From assembly GCF_051020955.1 (NCBI RefSeq), contig NW_027477145.1:30311-94310 (forward strand): a stretch of 64,000 nt of DNA. Direction: 5' to 3'. Both the position numbers and the translations under genes were made by a program. Positions 41,761 to 53,790 of this stretch are shown here, one piece after another. The stretch comes from Megalopta genalis. Its lineage: Eukaryota; Arthropoda; Insecta; Hymenoptera; Halictidae. The notes under the pieces are model-generated. The model was not told the origin of the DNA, searched no databases, and saw only the letters and a program-made list of their open reading frames with translations. Numbering within the stretch: position 1 is the stretch's first letter; each line of letters begins with the position of its first letter.

Positions 41761-44499
41761 CGCATGCTGTTGAAGCTAAATCATGTATATCACAAGTATT
41801 TGAAGCTAAACCATTTGTATCGCATGGGATCGAAGATAAGCCTCCTACTTCGCATTGATTTGAAGCTAAATCATGTGTTTCGCATGGATTTGAAGCTAAC
41901 TCGTTTGTTTCGCATGCTGTTGAAGCTAAATCATATATATCACAAGTATTTGAAGCTAAACCATTTGTTTCGCATTTATTCGATGCTAAGCCTTCTACTT
42001 CGCATTGATTTGAGGCTAAATCATGTGTTTCGCTCGGTTTTGAAGCTAACTCGTTTGTTTCGCATGCTGTTGAAGCTAAATCATGTATGTCACAAGTATT
42101 TGAAGCTAAACTATTCGTTTCGCATGGATTCGAAGTTAACTCGTTTGTTTCGCATACAGTTGAAGCTAAATCACGTATATCACAAGTATTTGCAGCTAAA
42201 CCATTTGTTTCGCATCGATACGAAGATAACCCTTCTACTTCGCATTGATTTGAAGCTAAATCATGTGTTTCGCATGGATTTGAATCTAACTCGTTTATTT
42301 CGCATGCTGTTGAAGCTAAATCATGTATATCACAAGTATAAGAAGCTAATCCGTTTGTTTCGCATGGATTCGAAGATAAGCCTTCTACTTCGCATTGATT
42401 TGAAGCTAAATCAGGTTTTTCGCATGGATTTGAAGCTAACTCGTTTGTTTCGCATGCTGTTGAAGCTAAATCATCTATATCACAAGTATTTGAAGCTAAA
42501 CCATTTGTTTCGCATTTATTCGAAGCTAAGCATTCTACTTCACATTGATTTGAGGCTAAATCATGTGTTTCGCTCGGTTTTGAAGCTAACTCGTTTGTTT
42601 CGCATGCTGTTGAAGCTAAATCATGTATATCACAAGTATTTGAAGCTATATCATACGTTTCGCATGGATTCCAAGATAACCCTTCTAATTCGCATTGATT
42701 TGAAGCTAAATCATGTGTTTCGCATGGATTTGAATCTAACTCGTTTGTTTCGGATGCTGTTGAAGTTAAATCATGTATATCACAAGTATTTGAAGCTATA
42801 TCATTTGTTTCGCATGGATTCGAAGATAACACTTCTAATTCGCATTGATTTGAAGCTAAATCATGTGTTTCGCTTGGATTTGAAGCTAACTCGTTTTTTT
42901 CGCTAGTAGTTGAAGCTAAATCATGCATATCACAAGTATTTGAAGCTAAACCATTTGATTCCCATGGTTTTGAAGCCAAGCTTTCTACATCGCATTGACT
43001 TGAAGATAAATCATGTGTTTCGCTTGGATTTGAAGATAACTCATTTGTTTCGCATGCTGTTGAAGCTAAATCATGTATATCACAAGTATTTGAAGCTAAA
43101 CCACTTGCTTCGCATGGATTCGATGATCAGCCTCCTACTTCGCATTGATTTGGTGCTAAATCATGTGTTTCGCATGGATTTGAAGCTAACTCGTTTGTTT
43201 CGCATGCTGTTGAAGCTAAATCATGTATATCACAAGTATTTGAAGCTATATCATACGTTTCGCATGGATTCCAAGATAACCCTTCTAATTCGCATTGATT
43301 TGAAGCTAAATCATGTGTTTCGCATGGATTTGAAGCTAACTCGTTTGTTTCGCATGCTGTTGAAGCTAAATCATATATATCACAAGTATTTGAAGCTAAA
43401 CCATTTGTTACGCATGGATTCGAAGATCAGCCTTCTACTTCGCATTGAGTTGATGCTAAATCATGTGTTTCGCATGGATTTGAAGCTAACTCGTTTGTTT
43501 CGCATGCTGTTGAAGCTAAATCATGTATATCACAAGTATTTGAAGCTAAACCATTTGTATCGCATGGGATCGAAGATAAGCCTCCTACTTCGCATTGATT
43601 TGAAGCTAAATCATGTGTTTCGCATGGATTTGAAGCTAACTCGTTTGTTTCGCATGCTGTTGAAGCTAAATCATATATATCACAAGTATTTGAAGCTAAA
43701 CCATTTGTTTCGCATTTATTCGATGCTAAGCCTTCTACTTCGCATTGATTTGAGGCTAAATCATGTGTTTCGCTCGGTTTTGAAGCTAACTCGTTTGTTT
43801 CGCATGCTGTTGAAGCTAAATCATGTATGTCACAAGTATTTGAAGCTAAACTATTCGTTTCGCATGGATTCGAAGTTAACTCGTTTGTTTCGCATACAGT
43901 TGAAGCTAAATCACGTATATCACAAGTATTTGCAGCTAAACCATTTGTTTCGCATCGATACGAAGATAACCCTTCTACTTCGCATTGATTTGAAGCTAAA
44001 TCATGTGTTTCGCATGGATTTGAATCTAACTCGTTTATTTCGCATTCTGTTGAAGCTAAATCATGTATATCACAAGTATAAGAAGCTAATCCGTTTGTTT
44101 CGCATGGATTCGAAGATAAGCCTTCTACTTCGCATTGATTTGAAGCTAAATCAGGTTTTTCGCATGGATTTGAAGCTAACTCGTTTGTTTCGCATGCTGT
44201 TGAGGCTAAATCATATATATCACAAGTATTTGAAGCTAAACCATTTGTTTCGCATGGATTCCAAGATAACCCTTCTAATTCGCATTGATTTGAAGCTAAA
44301 TCATGTGTTTCGCATGGATTTGAATCTAACTCGTTTGTTTCGGATGCTGTTGAAGTTAAATCATGTATATCACAAGTATTTGAAGCTATATCATTTGTTT
44401 CGCATGGATTCGAAGATAACGCTTCTAATTCGCATTGATTTGAAGCTAAATCATGTGTTTCGCTTGGATTTGAAGCTAACTCGTTTTTTTCGCTAGTAG

Positions 44500-47400
44500 T
44501 TGAAGCTAAATCATGCATATCACAAGTATTTGAAGCTAAACCATTTGATTCCCATGGTTTTGAAGCCAAGCTTTCTACATCGCATTGACTTGAAGATAAA
44601 TCATGTGTTTCGCTTGGATTTGAAGATAACTCATTTGTTTCGCATGCTGTTGAAGCTAAATCATGTATATCACAAGTATTTGAAGCTAAACCACTTGCTT
44701 CGCATGGATTCGATGATCAGCCTCCTACTTCGCATTGATTTGGTGCTAAATCATGTGTTTCGCATGGATTTGAAGCTAACTCGTTTGTTTCGCATGCTGT
44801 TGAAGCTAAATCATGTATATCACAAGTATTTGAAGCTATATCATACGTTTCGCATGGATTCCAAGATAACCCTTCTAATTCGCATTGATTTGAAGCTAAA
44901 TCATGTGTTTCGCATGGATTTGAAGCTAACTCGTTTGTTTCGCATGCTGTTGAAGCTAAATCATATATATCACAAGTATTTGAAGCTAAACCATTTGTTA
45001 CGCATGGATTCGAAGATCAGCCTTCTACTTCGCATTGAGTTGATGCTAAATCATGTGTTTCGCATGGATTTGAAGCTAACTCGTTTGTTTCGCATGCTGT
45101 TGAAGCTAAATCATGTATATCACAAGTATTTGAAGCTAAACCATTTGTATCGCATGGGATCGAAGATAAGCCTCCTACTTCGCATTGATTTGAAGCTAAA
45201 TCATGTGTTTCGCATGGATTTGAAGCTAACTCGTTTGTTTCGCATGCTGTTGAAGCTAAATCATATATATCACAAGTATTTGAAGCTAAACCATTTGTTT
45301 CGCATTTATTCGATGCTAAGCCTTCTACTTCGCATTGATTTGAGGCTAAATCATGTGTTTCGCTCGGTTTTGAAGCTAACTCGTTTGTTTCGCATGCTGT
45401 TGAAGCTAAATCATGTATATCACAAGTATTTGAAGCTATATCATACGTTTCGCATGGATTCCAAGATAACCCTTCTAATTCGCATAGATTTGAAGATAAA
45501 TCATGTGTTTCGCTTGGATTTGAATATAACTCATTTGTTTCGCATGCTGTTGAAGCTAAATCATGTATATCACAAGTATTTGAAGCTAAACCATTTGTAT
45601 CGCATGGGATCGAAGATAAGCCTCCTACTTCGCATTGATTTGAAGCTAAATCAGGTTTTTCGCATGGATTTGAAGCTAACTCGTTTGTTTCGCATGCTGT
45701 TGAAGCTAAATCATATATATCACAATTATTTGAAGCTAAACCACCTGTTTCGCATTTATTCGAAGCTAAGCCTTCTACTTCGCATTGATTTGAGGCTAAA
45801 TCATGTGTTTCGCTCGGTTTTGAAGCTAACTCGTTTGTTTCGCATGCTGTTGAAGCTAAATCATGTATATCACAAGTATTTGAAGCTATATCATACGTTT
45901 CGCATGGATTCCAAGATAACCCTTCTAATTCGCATTGATTTGAATCTAAATAATGTGTTTCGCATGGATTTGAAGCTAACTCGTTTATTTCGCATGCTGT
46001 TGAAGCTAAATCATGTAATCACAAGTATTTGCAGCTAAACCATTTGTTACGCATGGATTCGAAGATCAGTCTTCTACTTCGCATTGATTTGAAGCTAAAT
46101 CATGTGTTTCGCATGGATTTGAAGCTAACTCGTTTGTTTCGCATGCTGTTGAAGCTAAATCATATATATCACAAGTATTTGAAGCTAAACCATTTGTTTC
46201 GCATTTATTCGAAGCTAAGCCTTCTACTTCACATTGATTAGAGGCTAAATCATGTGTTTCGCTCGGTTTTGAAGCTAACTCGTTTGTTTCGCATGCTGTT
46301 GAAGCTAAATCATGTATATCACAAGTATTTGAAGCTATATCATACGTTTCGCATGGATTCCAAGATAACCCTTCTAATTCGCATTGATTTGAAGCTAAAT
46401 CATGTGTTTCGCATGGATTTGAAGCTAACTCGTTTGTTTCGCATGCTGTTGAAGCTAAATCATATATATCACAAGTATTTGAAGCTAAACCATTTGTTTC
46501 GCATTTATTCGATGCTAAGCCTTCTACTTCGCATTGATTTGAGGTTAAATCATGTGTTTCGCTCGGTTTTTAAGCTAACTCGTTTGTTTCGCATGCTGTT
46601 GAAGCTAAATCATGTATATCACAAGTATTTGAAGCTATATCATACGTTTCGCATGGATTCCAAGATAACCCTTCTAATTCGCATAGATTTGAATATAAAT
46701 CATGTGTTTCGCTTGGATTTGAATATAACTCATTTGTTTCGCAAGCTGTTGAAGCTAAATCATGTATATCACAAGTATTTGAAGCTAAACCATTTGTATC
46801 GCATGGGATCGAAGATAAGCCTCCTACTTCGCATTGATTTGAAGCTAAATCATGTGTTTCGCATGGATTTGAAGCTAACTCGTTTGTTTCGCATGCTGTT
46901 GAAGCTAAATCTTATATATCACAAGTATTTGAAGCTAAACCATTTGTTTCGCATTTATTCGAAGCTAAGCCTTCTACTTCGCATTGATTTGAGGCTAAAT
47001 CATGTGTTTCGCTCGGTTTTGAAGCTAACTCGTTTGTTTCGCATGCTGTTGAAGCTAAATCATGTATATCACACGTATTTGAAGCTATATCATACGTTTC
47101 GCATGGATTCCAAGATTTCACTTCTAATTCGCATTGATTTGAAGCTAAATCATGTGTTTCGCATTGATTTGAAGCTAAATCATGTGTTTCGCATTGATTT
47201 GAAGCTAACTCGTTTGTTTCGCATGCTGTTGAAGCTAAATCATGTACATCACAAGTATTTGAAGCTATATCATTTGTTTCGCATGGATTCGAAGATAACA
47301 CTTCTAATTCGCATTGATTTGAAGCTAAATCATGTGTTTCGCTTGGATTTGAAGCTAACTCGTTTTTTCGCTAGTAGTTGAAGCTAAATCATGCATATCA

Positions 47401-48070
47401 CAAGTATTCGAAGCTAAACCATTTGATTCCCATGGTTTTGAAGCCAAGCTTTCTACATCGCATTGACTTGAAGATAAATCATGTGTTTCGCATGGATTCG
47501 AAGTTAACTCGTTTGTTTCGCATACAGTTGAAGCTAAATCACGTATATCACAAGTATTTGAAGCTAAACCATTTGTATTGCATGGGATCGAAGATAAGCC
47601 TCCTACTTCGCATTGATTTGAAGCTAAATCAGGTTTTTCGCATGGATTTGAAGCTAACTCGTTTGTTTCGCATGCTGTTGAAGCTAAATCATATATATCA
47701 CAAGTATTTGAAGCTAAACCATTTGTTTCGCATTTATTCGAAGCTAAGCCTTCTACTTCACATTGATTTGAGGCTAAATCATGTGTTTCGCTCGGTTTGA
47801 AGCTAACTCGTTTGTTTCGCATGCTGTTGAAGCTAAATCATGTATATCACAAGTATTTGAAGCTATATCATACGTTTCGCATGGATTCCAAGATAACCCT
47901 TCTAATTCGCATTGATTTGAAGCTAAATCATGTGTTTCGCATGGATTTGAATCTAACTCGTTTGTTTCGGATGCTGTTGAAGTTAAATCATGTATATCAC
48001 AAGTATTTGAAGCTATATCATTTGTTTCGCATGGATTCGAAGATAACACTTCTAATTCGCATTGATTTGA
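44500..48070. repeat. Mosaic of copies from the 37-kb, 7-kb and 9-kb regions
   Basis: The first 900 bp follow the block order of 37,540-38,440. About 45.4-46.07 kb matches 7.05-7.72 kb (offset 38,357), including cacaattatttg and accacctg. About 46.4-47.14 kb matches 9.2-9.95 kb (offset 37,191). 47.38 kb onward resembles 8.39 and 16.3 kb. One-base losses lie near 47,366 and 47,797. No gene is seen. Confidence 0.8.
47128..47217. repeat. Extra A monomer and A/B hybrid
   Basis: Three monomers in a row start ttcgcattga: A at 47,128-47,157, A at 47,158-47,187, and an A/B hybrid at 47,188-47,217 that ends actcgtttgt. The unit is therefore 30 bp longer than normal. Confidence 0.92.
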
Positions 48071-51000
48071 AGCTAAATCATGTGTTTCGCATGGATTTGA
48101 AGCTAACTCGTTTGTTTCGCATGCTGTTGAAGCTAAATCATGTATACCACAAGTATTTGAAGCTATATCATACGTTTCGCATGGATTCCAAGATAACCCT
48201 TCTAATTCGCATTGATTTGAAGCTAAATCAAGTGTTTCGCATGGATTTGAAGCTAACTCGTTTATTTCGCATGTTGTTGAAGCTAAATAATGTATATCAC
48301 AAGTATAAGAAGCTAATCCATTTGTTTCGCATGGATTCGAAGATAACACTTCTAATTCGCATTGATTTGAAGCTAAATCATGTGTTTCGCATGGATTTGA
48401 AGCTAACTCGTTTGTTTCGCATGCTGTTGAAGCTAAATCATGTATATCACAAGTATTTGAAGCTATATCATACGTTTCGCATGGATTCCAAGATAACCCT
48501 TCTAATTCGCATTGATTTGAAGCTAAATCATGTGTTTCGCATGGATTTGAAGCTAACTCGTTTGTTTCGCATGCTGTTGAAGCTAAATCATGTATATCAC
48601 AAGTATTTGAAGCTATATCATACGTTTCGCATGGATTCCAAGATAACCCTTCTAATTCGCATTGATTTGAAGCTAAATCATGTGTTTCGCATGGATTTGA
48701 AGCTAACTCGTTGTTTCGCATGCTGTTGAAGCTAAATCATATATATCACAAGTATTTGAAGCTAAACCATTTGTTACGCATGGATTCGAAGATCAGCCTT
48801 CTACTTCGCATTGAGTTGATGCTAAATCATGTGTTTCGCATGGATTTGAAGCTAACTCGTTTGTTTCGCATGCTGTTGAAGCTAAATCATGTATATCACA
48901 AGTATTTGAAGCTAAACCATTTGTATCGCATGGGATCGAAGATAAGCCTCCTACTTCGCATTGATTTGAAGCTAAATCATGTGTTTCGCATGGATTTGAA
49001 GCTAACTCGTTTGTTTCGCATGCTGTTGAAGATAAATCATATATATCACAAGTATTTGAAGCTAAACCATTTGTTTCGCATTTATTCGAAGCTAAGCCTT
49101 CTACTTCGCATTGATTTGAGGCTAAATCATGCGTTTCGCTCGGTTTTGAAGCTAACTCGTTTGTTTCGCATGCTGTTGAAGCTAAATCATGTATATCACA
49201 AGTATTTGAAGCTATATCATACGTTTCGCATGGATTCCAAGATAACCCTTCTATTTCGCATTGATTTGAAGCTAAATCATGTGTTTCGCATGGATTTGAA
49301 GCTAACTCGTTTGTTTCGCATGCTGTTGAAGCTAAATCATATATCACAAGTATTTCAATCTAAACCATTTTTACGCATGGATTCGAAGATCAGCCTTCTA
49401 CTTCGCATTGATTTGATGATAAATCATGTGTTTCGCATGGATTTGAAGCTAACTCGTTTGTTTCGCATGCTGTTGAAGCTAAATCATGTATATCACAAGT
49501 ATTTGAAGCTAAACCATTTGTATCGGATGGGATCGAAGATAAGCCTCCTACTTCGCATTGATTTGAAGCTAAATCATGTGTTTCGCATGGATTTGAAGCT
49601 AACTCGTTTGTATCGCATGCAGTTGTAGCTAAATCATGTATATCACAAGTATTTGAAGCTAAACCATTTGTTTCGCATGGATTCGAAGATAAGCCTTCTA
49701 CTTCACATTGATTTTAATCTAAATCATGTCTTTCGGATGGATTTAAAGGTAACTCGTTTGTTTCGCATGCAGTTGAAGCTGAATCATGTATGTCACAAGT
49801 ATTTGAAGCTAAACTATTCGTTTCGCATGGATTCGAAGATCAGCCTTCTACTTCGCATTGAGTTGATGCTAAATCATGTGTTTCGCATGGATTTGAAGCT
49901 AACTCGTTTGTTTCGCATGCTGTTGAAGCTAAATCATGTATATCACAAGTATTTGAAGCTAAACCATTTGTATCGCATGGGATCGAAGATAAGCCTCCTA
50001 CTTCGCATTGATTTGAAGCTAAATCAGGTTTTTCGCATGGATTTGAAGCTAACTCGTTTGTTTCGCATGCTGTTGAAGCTAAATCATATATATCACAAGT
50101 ATTTGAAGCTAAACCATTTGTTTCGCATTTATTCGATGCTAAGCTTCTACTTCGCATTGATTTGAGGCTAAATCATGTGTTTCGGTCGGTTTTTAAGCTA
50201 ACTCGTTTGTATCGCATGCTGTTGAAGCTAAATCATGTATATCACAAGTATTGAAGCTAAACCATTTGTATCGATGGATCGAAGATAAGCCTCCTACTTC
50301 GCATTGATTTGAAGCTAAATCATGTGTTTCGCATGGACTTGAAGCTAACTCGTTTGTGTCGCATGCAGTTGTAGCTAAATCATGTATATCACAAGTATTT
50401 GAAGCTAAACCATTTGTTTCGCATGGATTCGAAGATAAGCTTCTACTTCGCATTGATTTTAATCTAAATCATGTCTTTCGCATGGATTTAAAGGTAACTC
50501 GTTTGTTTCGCATGCAGTTGAAGCTGAATCATGTATGTCACAAGTATTTGAAGCTAAACTATTCGTTTCGCATGGATTCGAAGTTAACTCGTTTGTTTCG
50601 CATACAGTTGAAGCTAAATCACGTATATCACAAGTATTTGCAGCTAAACCATTTGTTTCGCATCGATACGAAGATAACCTTCTACTTCGCATTGATTTGA
50701 AGCTAAATCATGTGTTTCGCATGGATTTGAATCTAACTCGTTTATTTCGCATGCTGTTGAATCTAAATCATGTATATCACAAGTATAAGAAGCTAATCCG
50801 TTTGTTTCGCATGGATTCGAAGATAACACTTCTAATTCGCATTGATTTGAAGCTAAATCATGTGTTTCGCTTGGATTTGAAGCTAACTCGTTTTTTTCGC
50901 TAGTAGTTGAAGCTAAATCATGCATATCACAAGTATTTGAAGCTAAACCATTTGATTCCCATGGTTTTGAAGCCAAGCTTTCTACATCGCATTGACTTGA

Positions 51001-51500
51001 AGATAAATCATGTGTTTCGCTTGGATTTGAAGATAACTCATTTGTTTCGCATGCTGTTGAAGCTAAATCATGTATATCACAAGTATTTGAAGCTAAACCA
51101 CTTGCTTCGCATGGATTCGATGATCAGCCTCCTACTTCGCATTGATTTGGTGCTAAATCATGTGTTTCGCATGGATTTGAAGCTAACTCGTTTGTTTCGC
51201 ATGCTGTTGAAGCTAAATCATGTATATCACAAGTATTTGAAGCTATATCATACGTTTCGCATGGATTCCAAGATAACCCTTCTAATTCGCATTGATTTGA
51301 AGCTAAATCATGTGTTTCGCATGGATTTGAAGCTAACTCGTTTGTTCCGCATGCTGTTGAAGCTAAATCATGTATATCACAAGTATTTGAAGCTAAACCA
51401 TTTGTTACGCATGGATTCGAAGATCAGCCTTCTACTTCGCATTGAGTTGATGCTAAATCATGTGTTTCGCATGGATTTGAAGCTAACTCGTTTGTTTCGC
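48071..51500. repeat. 3.4-kb duplicated block, copy 1
   Basis: Matches about 53,791-57,080 at offsets of 5,720, then 5,571 and then 5,577. The offset changes come from an extra 150-bp unit here near 48.4-48.6 kb, a one-base loss near 48,711, and six one-base losses at 50,143-50,680. Confidence 0.85.
50143..50680. repeat. Array stretch with six homopolymer deletions
   Basis: Against 55,714-56,257, this stretch lacks one base at each of six homopolymers: cc in aagccttc (about 50,143), ttt in tatttg (about 50,251), gg and ggg in cggatggg (about 50,273-50,277), cc again (about 50,439), and ccc in aacccttc (about 50,678). Each loss shifts every reading frame. Confidence 0.88.
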
Positions 51501-53790
51501 ATGCTGTTGAAGCTAAATCATGTATATCACAAGTATTTGAAGCTAAACCATTTGTATCGCATGGGATCGAAGATAAGCCTCCTACTTCGCATTGATTTGA
51601 AGCTAAATCATGTGTTTCGCATGGATTTGAAGCTAACTCGTTTGTTTCGCATGCTGTTGAAGATAAATCATATATATCACAAGTATTTGAAGCTAAACCA
51701 TTTGTTTCGCATTTATTCGAAGCTAAGCCTTCTACTTCGCATTGATTTGAGGCTAAATCATGCGTTTCGCTCGGTTTGAAGCTAACTCGTTTGTTTCGCA
51801 TGCTGTTGAAGCTAAATCATGTATATCACAAGTATTTGAAGCTATATCATACGTTTCGCATGGATTCCAAGATAACCCTTCTAATTCGCATTGATTTGAA
51901 GCTAAATCATGTGTTTCGCATGGATTTGAAGCTAACTCGTTTGTTTCGCATGCTGTTGAAGCTAAATCATATATATCACAAGTATTTGAAGCTAAACCAT
52001 TTGTTACGCATGGATTCGAAGATCAGCCTTCTACTTCGCATTGAGTTGATGCTAAATCATGTGTTTTCGCATGGATTTGAAGCTAACTCGTTTGTTTCGC
52101 ATGCTGTTGAAGCTAAATCATGTATATCACAAGTATTTGAAGCTAAACCATTTGTATCGCATGGGATCGAAGATAAGCCTCCTACTTCGCATTGATTTGA
52201 AGCTAAATCATGTGTTTCGCATGGATTTGAAGCTAACTCGTTTGTTTCGCATGCTGTTGAAGATAAATCATATATATCACAAGTATTTGAAGCTAAACCA
52301 TTTGTTTCGCATTTATTCGAAGCTAAGCCTTCTACTTCGCATTGATTTGAGGCTAAATCATGCGTTTCGCTCGGTTTTGAAGCTAACTCGTTTGTTTCGC
52401 ATGCTGTTGAAGCTAAATCATGTATATCACAAGTATTTGAAGCTATATCATACGTTTCGCATGGATTCCAAGATAACCCTTCTATTTCGCATTGATTTGA
52501 AGCTAAATCATGTGTTTCGCATGGATTTGAAGCTAACTCGTTTGTTTCGCATGCTGTTGAAGCTAAATCATGTATACCACAAGTATTTGAAGCTATATCA
52601 TACGTTTCGCATGGATTCCAAGATAACTCTTCTAATTCGCATTGATTTGAAGATAAATCATGTGTTTCGCATGGATTTGAAGCTAACTCGTTTGTTTCGC
52701 ATGCTGTTGAAGCTAAATCATGTATATCACAAGTATTTGAAGCTAAACCATTTGTTACGCATGGATTCGAAGATCAGCCTTCTACTTCGCATTGATTTGA
52801 TGCTAAATCATGTGTTTCGCATGGATTTGAAGCTAACTCGTTTGTTTCGCATGCTGTTGAAGCTAAATCATGTATATCACAAGTATTTGAAGCTAAACCA
52901 TTTGTATCGCATGGGATCGAAGATAACCCTTCTAATTCGCATTGATTTGAAGCTAAATCATGTGTTTCGCATGGATTTGAAGCTAACTCGTTTGTTTCGC
53001 ATGCTGTTGAAGCTAAATCATATATATCACAAGTATTTGAAGCTAAACCATTTGTTTCGCATTTATTCGATGCTAAGCCTTCTACTTCGCATTGATTTGA
53101 GGTTAAATCATGTGTTTCGCTCGGTTTTTAAGCTAACTCGTTTGTTTCGCATGCTGTTGAAGCTAAATCATGTATATCACAAGTATTTGAAGCTATATCA
53201 TACGTTTCGCATGGATTCCAAGATAACCCTTCTAATTCGCATAGATTTGAATATAAATCATGTGTTTCGCTTGGATTTGAATATAACTCATTTGTTTCGC
53301 AAGCTGTTGAAGCTAAATCATGTATATCACAAGTATTTGAAGCTAAACCATTTGTATCGCATGGGATCGAAGATAAGCCTCCTACTTCGCATTGATTTGA
53401 AGCTAAATCATGTGTTTCGCATGGATTTGAAGCTAACTCGTTTGTATCGCATGCAGTTGTAGCTAAATCATGTATATCACAAGTATTTGAAGCTAAACCA
53501 TTTGTTTCGCATGGATTCGAAGATAAGCCTTCTACTTCGCATTGATTTTAATCTCAATCATGTCTTTCGCATGGATTTAAAGGTAACTCGTTTGTTTCGC
53601 ATGCAGTTGAAGCTGAATCATGTATATCACAAGTATTTGAAGATAAATCATGTGTTTCGGTTGGATTTGAATATAACTCATTCGTTTCGCATGCTGTTGA
53701 AGCTAAATCATGTACATCACAAGTATTTGAAGCTGAACCATTTGCTTCGCATGGATTCGAAGATCAGCCTTCTACTTCGCATTGATTTGA
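51501..53790. repeat. Units with a 600-bp duplication and a copy of the 61-kb region
   Basis: The gaagataaatcatata stretch at 51,660 recurs at 52,260. 52.85-53.4 kb matches 61.15-61.7 kb at an offset of about 8,307, sharing the catgggatcg-to-gataaccc junction. One-base changes at homopolymers lie near 51,775 and 52,063. No gene is seen. Confidence 0.78.

Larger units (their letters stand above)
40870..44499. repeat. Two-block tandem unit, copy 2 (2,040 + 1,590 bp)
   Basis: Repeats 37,540-40,869 with a 300-bp gain at 41,461-41,760. The first block differs at 42,130 (cgaagttaac here, cgaatttaac at 38,505). The 1,590-bp blocks 39,280-40,869 and 42,910-44,499 appear identical. Confidence 0.9.
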
